From Cercis canadensis (taxonomy: Eukaryota > Streptophyta > Magnoliopsida > Fabales > Fabaceae), in assembly GCA_003255065.1 (NCBI GenBank), contig QAOA01002275.1, positions 124,001-188,000 on the forward strand: a DNA stretch of 64,000 nt, written 5' to 3'. Every line of letters starts with the position of its first letter. Position 1 is the stretch's first letter. The notes under the pieces were generated by a model, which was given only the letters and a program-made list of their open reading frames with translations, had not been told where the DNA came from and did not search any database. A program made the translations under genes and the position numbers. Positions 49,487 to 60,129 of the stretch are shown piece by piece.

Positions 49487-49672
49487 ATTTTTTTTTTTTG
49501 GTAATCAACGGGGCAAAAGCCCAAAAGAAACAAACTACAAAATCAGAGAACGTGGAGCAACCACTCCACTGAAGTCTTCTCTCAACAGAGACCTCACACT
49601 AGGTGGTGGATCAAACAGACAATATAATCCACTTGAAAACATCGTCGGTTGTCCATAAAAGAATAAATAAAT
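49465..49672 (-). mobile_element. 5'-truncated LINE-like retroposon with 24-bp target duplication
   Basis: An insert of about 160 bp (49489-49648) whose minus strand ends in a poly-A tail (poly-T at 49488-49499). It is flanked by the same 24 bp on both sides (from TTGTCCATAAAAG to ATAAATAAAT, 49465-49488 and 49649-49672). Poly-A plus a long target-site duplication indicates target-primed reverse transcription. Before the tail the minus strand reads TTTTGGGCTTTTGCCCC, reminiscent of LINE 3' ends; a SINE is the alternative. Confidence 0.8.
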
Positions 49673-50894
49673 CATGCGAGTAATTTGTTTTCTGGTAGTC
49701 TTTTTGGGGCTAATATTTCTGGTTGTTCAATTGTGGATTGCATTATGCAAATGTTGGTAAATTAAGAGAACTGTTGCCAACATTTTAAGGGTGAAGAATG
49801 AAGATGAACTTGTTACTTGTCCGTTGTTCACTACTTATTTATTTCTTTTGAGTAAGAAAAGTTCCGTTATTATTATGTTTGATTATAAGGGATGGCGCTA
49901 AGCATTTAAAATTTTAAATAGACAGAGTTTTAAAATTAAATTATAATGCTTATTATTATATTAGCGGATAATTTTTGCCAGATAAAATAGAATAATTACT
50001 TCTAAAGATAAATTAATCTTAACTAAGTCATAATACTATAAATAAGATAATTAACTATTAATATAAAAAATAGAGAAAAACTAAGATAATTATATCCTCT
50101 TAAAAGTCCTGTCAGCATACCCATATTTATATTCACATAGACGTTCAATATATGAAAATGACCCCAAACTTCAACAATCCTGAGAGGAGTTCAATATAAA
50201 TGTCATCGGGTTTGAAAATTTGTATTACGTAATTATCATTATATATGCTCCTTTTTATTGGAGGTTTTAATCGCCAAATACGTATTTAGCTACCAATTTC
50301 GTGCTCATCGTTTAGTGGCCATCTTTATCGGAATGGCTAGATAGAACCCTTTGAGGAATATTGTCAATTTCTTTTTCGTCTTTCTAAATAATAATTCTCC
50401 TCCATTTTTAAATTTAAAAATATTATCAAGAAGATTGTTTAGAAATAAAATTCAAAAAGAGTTTAGAGAATCATATAAAAAATAAAACAAAGAGTTCAGA
50501 GAAAGGAAAATGATTAACGTGCGCCTATTACCTATTACCTATTACCGTTGATGAGTGGCAATATTGCTGCCATACACACAGTTGATAAATGAATGTGATC
50601 AGAAAAGTCCAATACAGCTCATTTTCATTTGAATTAACAGCGAATATCTTTTTTTGTAATTCGGATACCCAGAAACCAATAAAATAGGAACCAAGACAAA
50701 ACGAGAGGGAAAATGGAGAAGTTACCAATACCATTGCGATACAGAAACTAGAAATCGTATCAACAAAAACATCTGATGGGCAAAGTTGAACTCTATACCT
50801 TGGTTAAGTATTAAATAACAAATAATTTCAGGATCACTAGAAGCAGGTTGTTGAGCAAATCTCATGAGCAGAGTTGGTAGGTGATTATGGGATC
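49673..50894. other. Gene-free region before hairpin A
   Basis: AT-rich sequence without recognisable genes or repeats. Short frames (for example 50528-50734, minus) have no convincing features. Confidence 0.5.
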
Positions 50895-51000
50895 GTTAAG
50901 ATTGGAAGGAGTTTCTGATATACAGTTGAACTGGGTGACTACAGAAAATAGCATACCACAAACTTCAACTCTATATCAGAAACTTCCTTCCAATCCTAAC
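50895..51000 (-). ncRNA. Hairpin A: candidate young MIR gene
   Basis: Inverted arms 50895-50930 and 50964-51000 pair over about 36 bp with one single-base bulge and two mismatches, around a loop of about 33 nt. On the minus strand the 5' arm contains GGATTGGAAGGAAGTTTCTG, antisense to the conserved 'FLPIL' segment of the membrane-protein genes to the right; the best fit is the gene at 60 kb. A TATA box lies 49 bp before the stem. The layout is that of a plant MIR gene, but no expression evidence is available. Confidence 0.5.
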
Positions 51001-51048
51001 CTTCTTCCACCTTTCAACCACTCATATTTTTTGGGAGGATCTATTGCC

Positions 51049-51056
51049 TTTTTATA
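51049..51056 (-). promoter_or_regulatory. Candidate TATA box of hairpin A
   Basis: Minus strand TATAAAAA, 49 bp upstream of the first stem base. The same arrangement is found at hairpin B. Confidence 0.45.
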
Positions 51057-51175
51057 GTACTATCATAGGGGTTAATTTTCGGCCTTTATTTTTTTTTTTT
51101 GTTTTCAAAAGCCTATAATTCGCCTATTTTTTTGGTTGATTATTTGCAATTAATAACAATCAATGCCGTGGAAAT

Positions 51176-51462
51176 AGCACTACTGGTGCATATGGAATGG
51201 ATTACAATATTAATTTTGAGGGTCCTGCTTAAGCACATGTTAAAAGTATTTAATATTTTGAAAAACTATTAATTAAGAACATTTAATACAATTTTGAATA
51301 TAGTTAATTAGCGTGATCNAGCACTACTGGTGCAAATGGAATGGATTACAATATTAATTTTGAGGGTCCTGCTTAAGCACATGTTAAAAGTATTTAATAT
51401 TTTGAAAAACTATTAATTAAGAACATTTAATACAATTTTGAATATAGTTAATTAGCGTGATC
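51176..51462. repeat. Duplicated segment joined at an N (contig overlap)
   Basis: 51176-51318 (143 bp, starting AGCACTACTGGTGCA) is repeated at 51320-51462 with a single difference (TATGG/AAATGG), separated by one N at 51319. Near-identity and the N suggest an unmerged overlap rather than a biological repeat. Confidence 0.8.
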
Positions 51463-53770
51463 GAAATTAAACATGAAAATATACGTATGAGTATAATATA
51501 AATTTTTTATCAAAAAAATGGTCAAACATATAGATTATAATATGAATCTAACAAATATACATATAAAAAATCATATGAGTATATTATGTTTTATAATAAA
51601 AATATTCGTTATCTAAAATATGGGTTTTATATAGTAAATTTTAATATATTATCATGAGTATTATAACATATTTTATTGCTAAAATTTTTTAAAAAAATAT
51701 TTTTAAATCAAAACACTTATTTTTTTTTTTTATAAGACAAAATGCTTAATATTGAACTTATTGTTATATATGAATGATATGTCAAAATACTTAATATTCA
51801 TAAAAATTATTAATCTTGATTAAAAAATAATTATAATAATATAATAAAAATCAGAGTTAATGTCAAAGTTATATTTACATTAACTACAAGTATAAATAAG
51901 AGAAAATATAAGTGTATCTATATATTAGGTAAAAAAAATATAAAGGAAAAAAGTTTATAAAGTCAATGCAAAAAGAATTTTTTATTCTTTAAAACAATAC
52001 AAAACTTTTTATAAGCTATTTTTATAGGAGCTTAAAGACGTATTTAACTGATTCTTTGATTTTGATATGAGTATTATACACATTTTAACTACTTATTCTT
52101 ATCATTAATGATAATTCCATTTTTTGTTGAGTAAATGGCTAGAACGCCCATCAACATGCCATAACGCCCATTAAGGCACTTGAATGGTCGACATATTGTG
52201 ATTTTGATTGGCCAAACAATAACAGTTGTGAATCGTATATACATCATCTCCATTATAAGTCATTAGTTGGGAATATTTTAAATTAGCTATCCTGATATTC
52301 TGTCACAATTTTTAGTAGTAAGAAATATTTACCTACTTTAATTCGGGGAGTAAAACGATAATTAATATCAATAGTACTAATTAATGATCGGAGACAATTC
52401 CAACCGTCAATAATGCAATCAATTTTAATTTCTCAAAACAAGTATAATTACGAATGGTTAGCACTATGCTACCCTCACTAAGAGGGATAGTCTTACCCCT
52501 ACTACAATTGAATGGTTCGGGTGAGACAAAAGAAGAGTATCAAAGAAATGGGATTGTCAACACAATTTTATGGGCAATGCTTGGTTTAGGCATCCGAATC
52601 CAAGGAAGAGTAGCAGCAATCTGTTCTCTGCTCCAAATTTTCTTAATTCTAACTAGTTATAAATTTTTAGGATCCCATGCTTTCCCTCTCGAAGAATGTA
52701 TCCCCAAGCAAGCTTTGTGAATAAACATGAAAGACAGATATATAAACATGATCTTAAACCTCTGACATTCTTTTTCGATTCTTCCTAAACTATAACACCG
52801 AATAAGCAAGATACATATATATATATACATATATTTGTTTAGTGGAAGAATTTAATTTTTCTAAGATGTGGACCTCTTTCTCTAGCTTCACTAATGCACC
52901 AACAAAGATGTTTAGTTTATCTTAACTAGTACTATTTTTGCGCAGATGCATGGTGGGGCAAGGGACTTAGGCAAGTGGATGTGGGATGAAATTTATGTAA
53001 TCATAGGATAATAAATTATATAAGTTCATGGTATATAATATACTAATTGTAGATTTTATTTGTTAAACCTTATATCCAATATATTAAAATCAATTATGAA
53101 TCCAAAAAAAAAAATTGAAATTGTATTAAATTAATAAAAGTTGAGATAATATTATACTGAAATTATTTATAGTATATGATTGGGGTTAGNGATTGGGGTT
53201 AGGGGTATCAGCGTTTTCATCCTAGTCTATACGAACTTGTTATAATCCTGAAAATACAATATTGGTATAATTAGAATTTTAAAGATTAATTCTCTAGAGT
53301 TTATATGTTCATTTATAAACATGATATGTTTCAATTTATGTTATACTTTTTGAGTGATTTTATAAAATACTTCTTTTAAAAATAACATTTGTGATTGTTT
53401 GTTGTGAAACTCTGCTCTGTATCACCGTCAAAAAACAGAATCACCACAAAAAAAAGAAAAAAGGTGAAGAGAAAGGAGGAATGTCTGCTGCTTTTTGGGT
53501 TGAATAACGGGCCCAAAGGCGGAAGAAAAAGACATACAGCCTTGGAAAAAACCAGCCCAGGTTACGAGTGAAGCCCATAATCGAGGTGCCATCACATCAC
53601 CATCGCCAGAAATCTCTTAGCAAACCAGCAGATTCAGAAATGCCCGACGTGGGTAGTATTGCCAATTCCCATCTAGAAATGGGATTCTCACAACAAAATT
53701 AATATGGTCAAATTTGATAGATTCCTTCCTTAAGTGCAAGCACAGGGAAGGGTGATTTGATGACGCCACG
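51463..53770. other. Gene-free region between the two hairpins
   Basis: Very AT-rich. An open frame of 88 codons at 52454-52720 has no recognisable similarity and is not called. At 53178-53202 the 12-mer GATTGGGGTTAG is repeated around an N (53190). From about 53480 the sequence becomes less AT-rich towards hairpin B. Confidence 0.5.
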
Positions 53771-53853
53771 GTTAAGATTGGAAGGAGTTTCTGACATATG
53801 CAGTTAAACTTGAATCTTCAACTTTATATCAGAAACTTCCTTCCAATCTTAAC
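53771..53853 (-). ncRNA. Hairpin B: candidate young MIR gene, paralogue of hairpin A
   Basis: Arms 53771-53807 and about 53818-53853 pair almost completely, with the same single-base bulge as hairpin A and a loop of about 10 nt. On the minus strand the 5' arm contains AAGATTGGAAGGAAGTTTCT. Over 34 positions it differs by one base from the exact complement of the mRNA of the membrane-protein gene at 54 kb. The plus-strand left flank (GATTTGATGACGCCAC) resembles the 3' end region of that gene (GATTTGAAGATGCCACC), so the hairpin seems to derive from a family member by deletion and inverted duplication. Confidence 0.55.
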
Positions 53854-53900
53854 CCATCTTTCAAGCCCCGATCTTCACTTCACTCTCGCTTATATTCTTG

Positions 53901-53908
53901 TATTTATA
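53901..53908 (-). promoter_or_regulatory. Candidate TATA box of hairpin B
   Basis: Minus strand TATAAATA, 48 bp before the stem. The flanking CTATAAA..ACCCTA context partly matches the region upstream of hairpin A, which suggests both were duplicated together with their promoter. Confidence 0.45.
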
Positions 53909-54131
53909 GACTACTCTGCTAGGGTTTTATTACTTTATATGCCAAGTACTATCCAAACTCCAAAACGGCACCGTCTAATTCAAGGTTTTTAAAACTCCGA
54001 ACGACATCGTTCGGTTACAAGACCAAAACGTGGACGTAAGAAGAAAAAAAAAAAAACAGGAATTTGAAGGATGTCACTGAACAAATCCCTCAAGAATAGT
54101 AGATTTTGATTTGAAGATGCCACCGTGTTCT

Positions 54132-54739
54132 CTAGAGCGGCAATCGTGTACACTGCAGCTTGATACTCTCAATCAAATTCTTGATTTTTTCGGAAATTGC
54201 AGTCAAAACCAATTTACAGTGCTCTTGATGGTTGTAATACGTAACAAATGTAAAAACAGAGAGCCATAAGGCCAGAGCGATCCACGCAATGGTCACGGAA
54301 ATGATGCTCAGAGCTAAAACTGAAGCAACGCTTCCGAGCATAAGTATAATTAAGATTGGAAGGAAATTTCTGATATAAAGTTGTAGGATTGTCACGAGCA
54401 CCGATGTCAAGAAGTAAACGACAATCATGAGAACAAGAGCCATCATCACTGTGTGGTGTGTTGTGAATAAAGATTTCCCCATGTTTGAGTTCTTCAATGC
54501 AACAATGACAAATAGCCACTCAAAGAATTTACCAAATATCTTGGCCAAATCGTTCAAGAGGTTGACCTCTTCTTGCTGTCTAAGAAAAATCAAATTTGTC
54601 AGATAGAGTGAAAGCAGATTTGAATGGAACAGAGCAAAACAGAGAAGGATATTTGAGTGAAAGCATTTAAAAAAAAGAATTGTAATGAAGTATGCACTTA
54701 CCTTATTGAAATTGGATTAGTGGTAGAATTGGAATCCAT
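54132..54739 (-). CDS. Small multi-pass membrane protein, tandem family member 1 (161 aa)
   Basis: Two exons: 54702-54739 (MDSNSTTNPISI plus 2 bases) and 54132-54579. The product begins with a hydrophilic Ser/Thr/Asn stretch. Next is an amphipathic helix (LNDLAKIFGKFFEWLFVIVA, about 21-40), a conserved KNSNMGKSLFTTHH loop and hydrophobic segments at about 56-79, 85-107 and 109-127. The C-terminal helix is basic (AISEKIKNLIES, about 140-151). I do not recognise the family and assign no function. Members at 56.5, 58.2 and 60.1 kb have the same two-exon structure with the intron after AG of an Arg or Ser codon. A minus-strand TATAAATT lies about 105 bp upstream. Plus-strand bases 54350-54384 are the region matched by hairpins A and B. 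Confidence 0.8.
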
Positions 54740-56468
54740 GGCAACTCCTTTTGGCTTTTTTAGCTCAGAAACTCTCAGATTGCAGCGATTGGGCAAGTTT
54801 GAGGAGAAGTGGTTGCTTTGCTGCAAGGGGGTCTACCCGCTAATTTATAGTTAGAAGCATTGGAAAATAAGCAAGTCAAGGACTACGGAAACTTCAATCC
54901 TATGTGGAATCCGCAAGTATTGAACGCCTCTTACGTATTATTCAACGTTTTATTTATAAACTGCTCCGGTTCTCTTTTCTCTCATGAAGGAATATAACAC
55001 GTCAAAACATGAGTCACTGTCAAATTAGGGAGCATTATGCTACTCTTCTTTAAAAGAGTAGTGGCGTTATTCTCTTTTTTTAGCAGCTAGTATATTGTTA
55101 ACATTTTTTTTCTGGTAAAATCTTTTTGGTATTTATTTTGAATTATTAAAAAAAAAATTGGGGTTGCCTTGGTCTTACTGACGGAGGTAGAGATCCTATG
55201 CTGGTCCATGTGAGTTTACAATTTGGTCCAACCCATTAATCAAGAAAGGAGGCCCAAGGCGAACACTGAACCATAAGTATGAAGACGAGGACAAGATCCA
55301 AAAAAGTCTGTCAATGCACTGGTTTTTAGTTTTTTACAACTAAAAATGAAAATTACTTCAATGCTCGTATGTCAATTAGTGATTCTATTTATGTGAAGGT
55401 AATCCTCGGATGTAACAAAGGGGTAAAATTTTAAGTTTCAGCAACAACCAAAAAAAGTGTAAAGTTTAAGATTTATTACAAATGTAATTATCCTTAGAAG
55501 TTTTTGTCATTTTCATCTCTATTTATTTCAACATAAGTAGCTATTGGTCTGTTACACCCACTTTTCTCATTTTTGTTTTTTTGTTTTCCAATGCAATTCC
55601 TTTATCTTTACCAAATTGGCTTAACTTGCCACTTCAACAATGAATATCTCCAAGAGGATATTTCAATAATTGATTACTTGATAATTTATTATCGAGATCT
55701 CATATTTAAATTTCATTTCAATGTCTCAAAGAGAACACCCTAGTAGTTAAGAAGAGATACTGAATTCAAATTTCATTGGGTATTGGTAAGAAATTTCAAA
55801 AAAGGATAGATTACTTGTATTATATAGTTTTTAGTAGACTAAAAAAAATTCCATTTGAATTTGGCAGGTAAACTTTTAAGAGAAATAAATTACTCTCATT
55901 GTATAGTCTCGTATAAAACCAAAATAAAAAAAAAATTATGTGTAATACAAAATAAAAAAAAAAATTATGTGTAATCATTATATTAAATATTAGTAAATCT
56001 CTTGACTTTAATAACTTTATATTTTCATATCAAAAAAAGAAAAAAAAATTTATATTTGCCCCTCAAATAAAAAAAGTTATATTTGATACATGAAACTCCA
56101 ATGTCACTTCACTTTTAATATATCCTTCATACATGATACATCATATTAGAAACATTAACTTATAAATAAAATAAAACGAAGGGGGAAAAATAGAAGAATT
56201 ATACGGCGATAGTATGAGGACAGTTCCCAAACAACAGACACATTTGCTATTGATACAAACGAACAAACAGATTTGTAATGAGTCATGATCATGACCCAAC
56301 CATCAAACTAAGATAACCAAAGTTATAACAAACACAAACAACAACATATTACACATCCGATGAAACCTATAAGTACAAGTCCATCAACACTATCACCATC
56401 ACTTGAACAGTGTTGTTCATCAAATTCCAGAAGCAGAGTTTTGGCGGTGAAGATCTCACCTGCGTGCT
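54740..56468. other. Intergenic region between family members 1 and 2
   Basis: Promoter of member 1 at the left, then AT-rich sequence and the 3' region of member 2. No further gene or bounded repeat seen. Confidence 0.5.
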
Positions 56469-57128
56469 CTAGACCGGCGGCGACGGTGGGCTTTGTGGGT
56501 TCTCTCTCCGAATCAAATTCTTGAATCGTTCTGGAAATGCGTTGGAAATCACTTGAGAGAATTCTTGACGATTGCAATACACAAACAATGCAATGACACA
56601 GAGCCATAAGGGGAAAGTGATCCACGCAATGGTGGATGAAATAATGCTTAAAGCTAAACCTGAGGTAACACTTCCCAGTATAAGTGTGATCAAGATTGGA
56701 AGGAAGTTTGTGACATAGTGCTCTAGCATAATCAGCAGCAGTGTTGTTAAGAAGTAAAGAACAATCATGAAAACCAAAGCCATCGTCACTCCTTGGTGTG
56801 TTTTCAATACAGACTTGACCTTGTCCGAGTTCATTGCTGCGATGATGGCAATCAAGCACTGGAAGAATTTGCCAAAGAGGTCGCTAAATTTTTTGAAAAC
56901 ATTGCCATATTGTCCACTAAGAAAGAATAAATTAGAGCTTTAGTATAAAAACCCAAAGGCCAATAATCCCCTGCATCTTCATAGAAAGCAAAAAAACAGA
57001 GATAGAAAACAGAGTACGATAACGTAAACAACTTTATGGGGAAGAGAATACAACGAAAAGTATTAAGTTCATAGAAATTTGAGTACTAACCTTGGTGGAT
57101 TAGTGGAACTGGAATCTGTGGCAGGCAT
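56469..57128 (-). CDS. Small multi-pass membrane protein, tandem family member 2 (161 aa)
   Basis: Two exons: 57091-57128 (MPATDSSSTNPP plus 2 bases) and 56469-56916, the same exon lengths (38 and 448 bp) as member 1. Shared blocks: KFSDLFGKFFQCLIAIIAAM, the hydrophobic MALVFMIVLYFLTTLLLIML, NFLPILITLILGSV, LALSIISSTIAWITFPLWL. The C-terminal helix (PERFKNLIR) ends in a Pro/Ser tail (PQSPPSPPV) not found in the other members. It lacks the KNSNMG loop, which here reads MNSDKVKSVLKTHQG. Function unknown. The segment complementary to the hairpin arms (56690-56710) keeps an 18-base perfect match. Confidence 0.8.
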
Positions 57129-58245
57129 TTCTGGGATTTCTTGCTCTGCAGCTCCGACCCCGCAAATACAGGGGAAACTAAATTTTGCCTTTGCTTAGAG
57201 TTGTTTTCTCATGGTGTGTGTCTGATGGTTATTATAAAGAGGCTCTTGGATTGAATTGCGTGTGAGTTTCGACTTGAATTTCTTAATAGGTTTTGAGTTT
57301 TGGCTATTAAATTCGCAAACCCAAAAGGGTCAAACGATCACCAAGGAAGTTTTAAACGACAAACAACACATTTTATACGGCGTACTAAACAAAGCATGTT
57401 TACTTCTTAAAAATCAGACAAGCCCACTACCACTGACAACATAGTTTCTGTTTTTCGATTTTATTTTGGAGAAGAAAAAAAAGCATATTATAACTTACTC
57501 GGCACGGTGATTGGCTCAAGTCTATGGGAATTTCCTTCAAGCATAATCGTGAGTGAAGATTAAAAACTTGATACTTAATTGTGTATAAAAGTTACATCTG
57601 CATTAGAGTGAGACAAAAAGGCCTTATTTTAGTTCACATTTGTTTGTTTGATTAATTCTTGTAGCACCATGCCAAATATGCACATTTACGCGTTTAATAC
57701 TGGCAGACACTGTTATCACTTATAGTTTTTTTTTTTTTTTGTGAAAAAGGAAATATATTAAAAGAGAATAAAGTTACAACACCATGTCTTCTGTTCTTGA
57801 CCATTAATACAACACTAGTTGGACAAAAAAGGTTTATTCTTCTGTACCATATTAAACGCCTAAACGAAACTCTGTTTAAAACAAAATTCATTGCTGTGAT
57901 GGCATGCCAATGTGTCTGTCATCTCATACACTCATAATCCATGAATACCTCTCTCCTTTGACGCTTTTTGTGCTTTTTAACTTAAAATTTTCCACCAGAT
58001 TTCATATAACAATTTGAATAACAATAATTATCATGACTTTTTCTACAAGTTTTAAGCCTCCTAATTTTTATTTTCTTTATCAACAGAGAAATTAAAACTA
58101 AACATCATACACTGGGTGGTGGATCACCATCACTCAAACTTTGCTTTTTTTTTTTTTTTTATTTTTTTTTTTTTTGCTGGCAAATTCCATGATGCTATGA
58201 AGATGACACCATGCTCTATCGATCTGCAACTCTACTTAACGGCTT
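57129..58245. other. Intergenic region between members 2 and 3
   Basis: Promoter of member 2, poly-T tracts (57727-57740, 58144-58175) and the 3' remnant of member 3. In the homologous frame, a degenerate continuation of the member 3 C terminus with stops is readable from about 58300 down to 58200. Confidence 0.5.
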
Positions 58246-58697
58246 TCAATCAATCTGTTGACGCTTTCTGGGGAAATCAATTCTTAAAGCTTCTGACATT
58301 TGTAATAAAATGCAACCACTGCGAAGATTTAGATCCATAATGTCAAAGTGATGCACCAAGAACAAGTATCGTAAGACAGGAAAAAAGCTTACTAGTGTTC
58401 CAAACACCAATCCCATGAAGTAAAGCACAATGGCAAGAACAATAGCCAATGCAATGCTGTGGTGCGTTCTGAACAAAACATCTCCTGCATCTGTGTTCTT
58501 TATTACGATGGTGATAAGCAGCCATGCCAAGAATTTCGTAAAGATCTTTGACAATTCTTTGAAGCTGTGGACCACTTGTTCACTAAACAGAAAAAGACAC
58601 AGCAGATTATGAGAAAAGGAACATGATACAAAAAAGAGTGTTTAATGTTGAATAATGAATAGGGAAACTACATTGATGCTTGTTTCCTGGAATCCAT
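58246..58697 (-). pseudogene. Tandem family member 3, decayed (120-codon remnant)
   Basis: Exons 58672-58697 (MDSRKQAS plus 2 bases) and 58246-58582. The first part is like the others (FKELSKIFTKFLAWLLITIV, KNTDAGDVLFRTHHS, AIVLAIVLYFMGLVFGTLVS). After the position of the FLPIL block the sequence departs: about 130 bp that encode the last two hydrophobic segments are missing and the frame is shifted. The expected C-terminal helix is still visible in another frame (SVNRLIES) but interrupted by stops. The remaining open frame could still encode a short two-helix protein, but I consider it a decaying copy. Confidence 0.7.
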
Positions 58698-60129
58698 TGC
58701 AACACCAACCTTGCAGCGTAATAAATGCTAATATGAGATGAGAGGTGCTAATTGCAGTGAACAGTTCAGTAATATATAGAGGGGGGACGTTTGAAATGGT
58801 TTTCATGTGAGTTTAGTCCCTGATGTATAAAACGTTGAAAACCAAAAAGCCCATATGGATTTTCCTATAGTGTTAGTGAAACTTCAAAATAGGCCCATAT
58901 CCGTCTTCCAATTTGAGCCAATCCATGAAAACCCAAAAGAGGCCCATGAGATCTTTTTCCATTTTTCACTATGTGAGGCCCGTAAGAAGAAGTATGGTGC
59001 TGTCTTACATATGTAAGCAAAAGCAAGCCTCATCTTAATTTCTTCTAACTAGACACATGGATTGGGCGCTGCAATCGGACAGTTAAAGACTTGGGCTGTC
59101 TTTACTTTCCATTGCTGAAACCTCATCGTGCTCTGCCTTTGAAGTTACAGAGCCCCTGGAGAGAAAAATTGCAAGGCAGCTTATGTAGAATTTGATAAAT
59201 TATCAAATTACTAATGGGAACTAATCTTAATTGAGTTAAAATCAAAGTTTAAAATAAAATAAAATAAAATAAAGGATTGACTGGCACTAATTACTCGTAT
59301 TTCATTAAGTATGAGAAATGTGAAACAAACAGATTTTGATCAGACAAGTCCACTTGTGGCAAAGGCCAATGTGACAATTCTCTTTTAATATTTTTCCTTT
59401 TTTACCAAAAAAGAAAAAAGTGATAACAGTGTCTGCCAGTGACAACTGTTTGAAGAATTCGACCACTTTCTCAGTAAGACACATTCATAAAGAGTCAAGT
59501 GAATATGTTTTGATCAGAGTTAAATAATACGGCACGTATAATTCGAATGGAACAACGCCACGTCATTAAAGCTTTTATAATATGAGAAAACATCTATTCA
59601 ATTGCCTTTTCATCTTTTCTTATCCAAAACCAAAATATTAGAGTGCATGTCTAAATTTAAAAGTCAAAGATTTTATTTGAAGAACAAGTCATTGGTTAAT
59701 CACAGTTTTTATTTGTTCATATGGTTTTATGTATGACTCTTGACTTTTTTTTTTTTTTTTTTAAATTCTAATTTCTGTGTTGATACTTGTGGATCTGTTT
59801 TGTTAGTTACATTTCGCTCTTTACTAATATATCAGTAACAAAATTCATTATGTTTATACACATAATAGATCAAATTTCAATGTCAATGAATTATGCTGAA
59901 GCCTTGATTATAAACTGAAAGCAATAGAGAAAAAGGATAAGAATTATAGGACAATAATTATTTGTACTTCACTAAGCATAAACAGAGTAATTTGGTACAA
60001 CATCAAGAGGAGGTAACTGATTTAAGCAGATTTGTAATACAAACAACATGACCCAACTCTTACTTATAACAACTACAGACAACAAATTTGATACACAGAA
60101 ATCAGTCCAACAATTTACAGAGCAAGTTG
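58698..60129. other. Intergenic region between members 3 and 4
   Basis: AT-rich with poly-T (59745-59762). No gene or bounded element recognised. Confidence 0.5.

Noticed and set aside
52454..52720. 88-codon open frame on the plus strand
   Set aside because: No recognisable family, no start context or neighbour evidence, isolated in AT-rich DNA.
53178..53202. Telomere-like GGGTTAG repeats
   Set aside because: Only two copies of GATTGGGGTTAG separated by an N; the unit is not the TTTAGGG plant telomere repeat and looks like a short contig overlap.
56323..56859. 178-codon frame overlapping family member 2
   Set aside because: Frame-shifted shadow of the real member 2 frame, which is supported by alignment with members 1 and 4.
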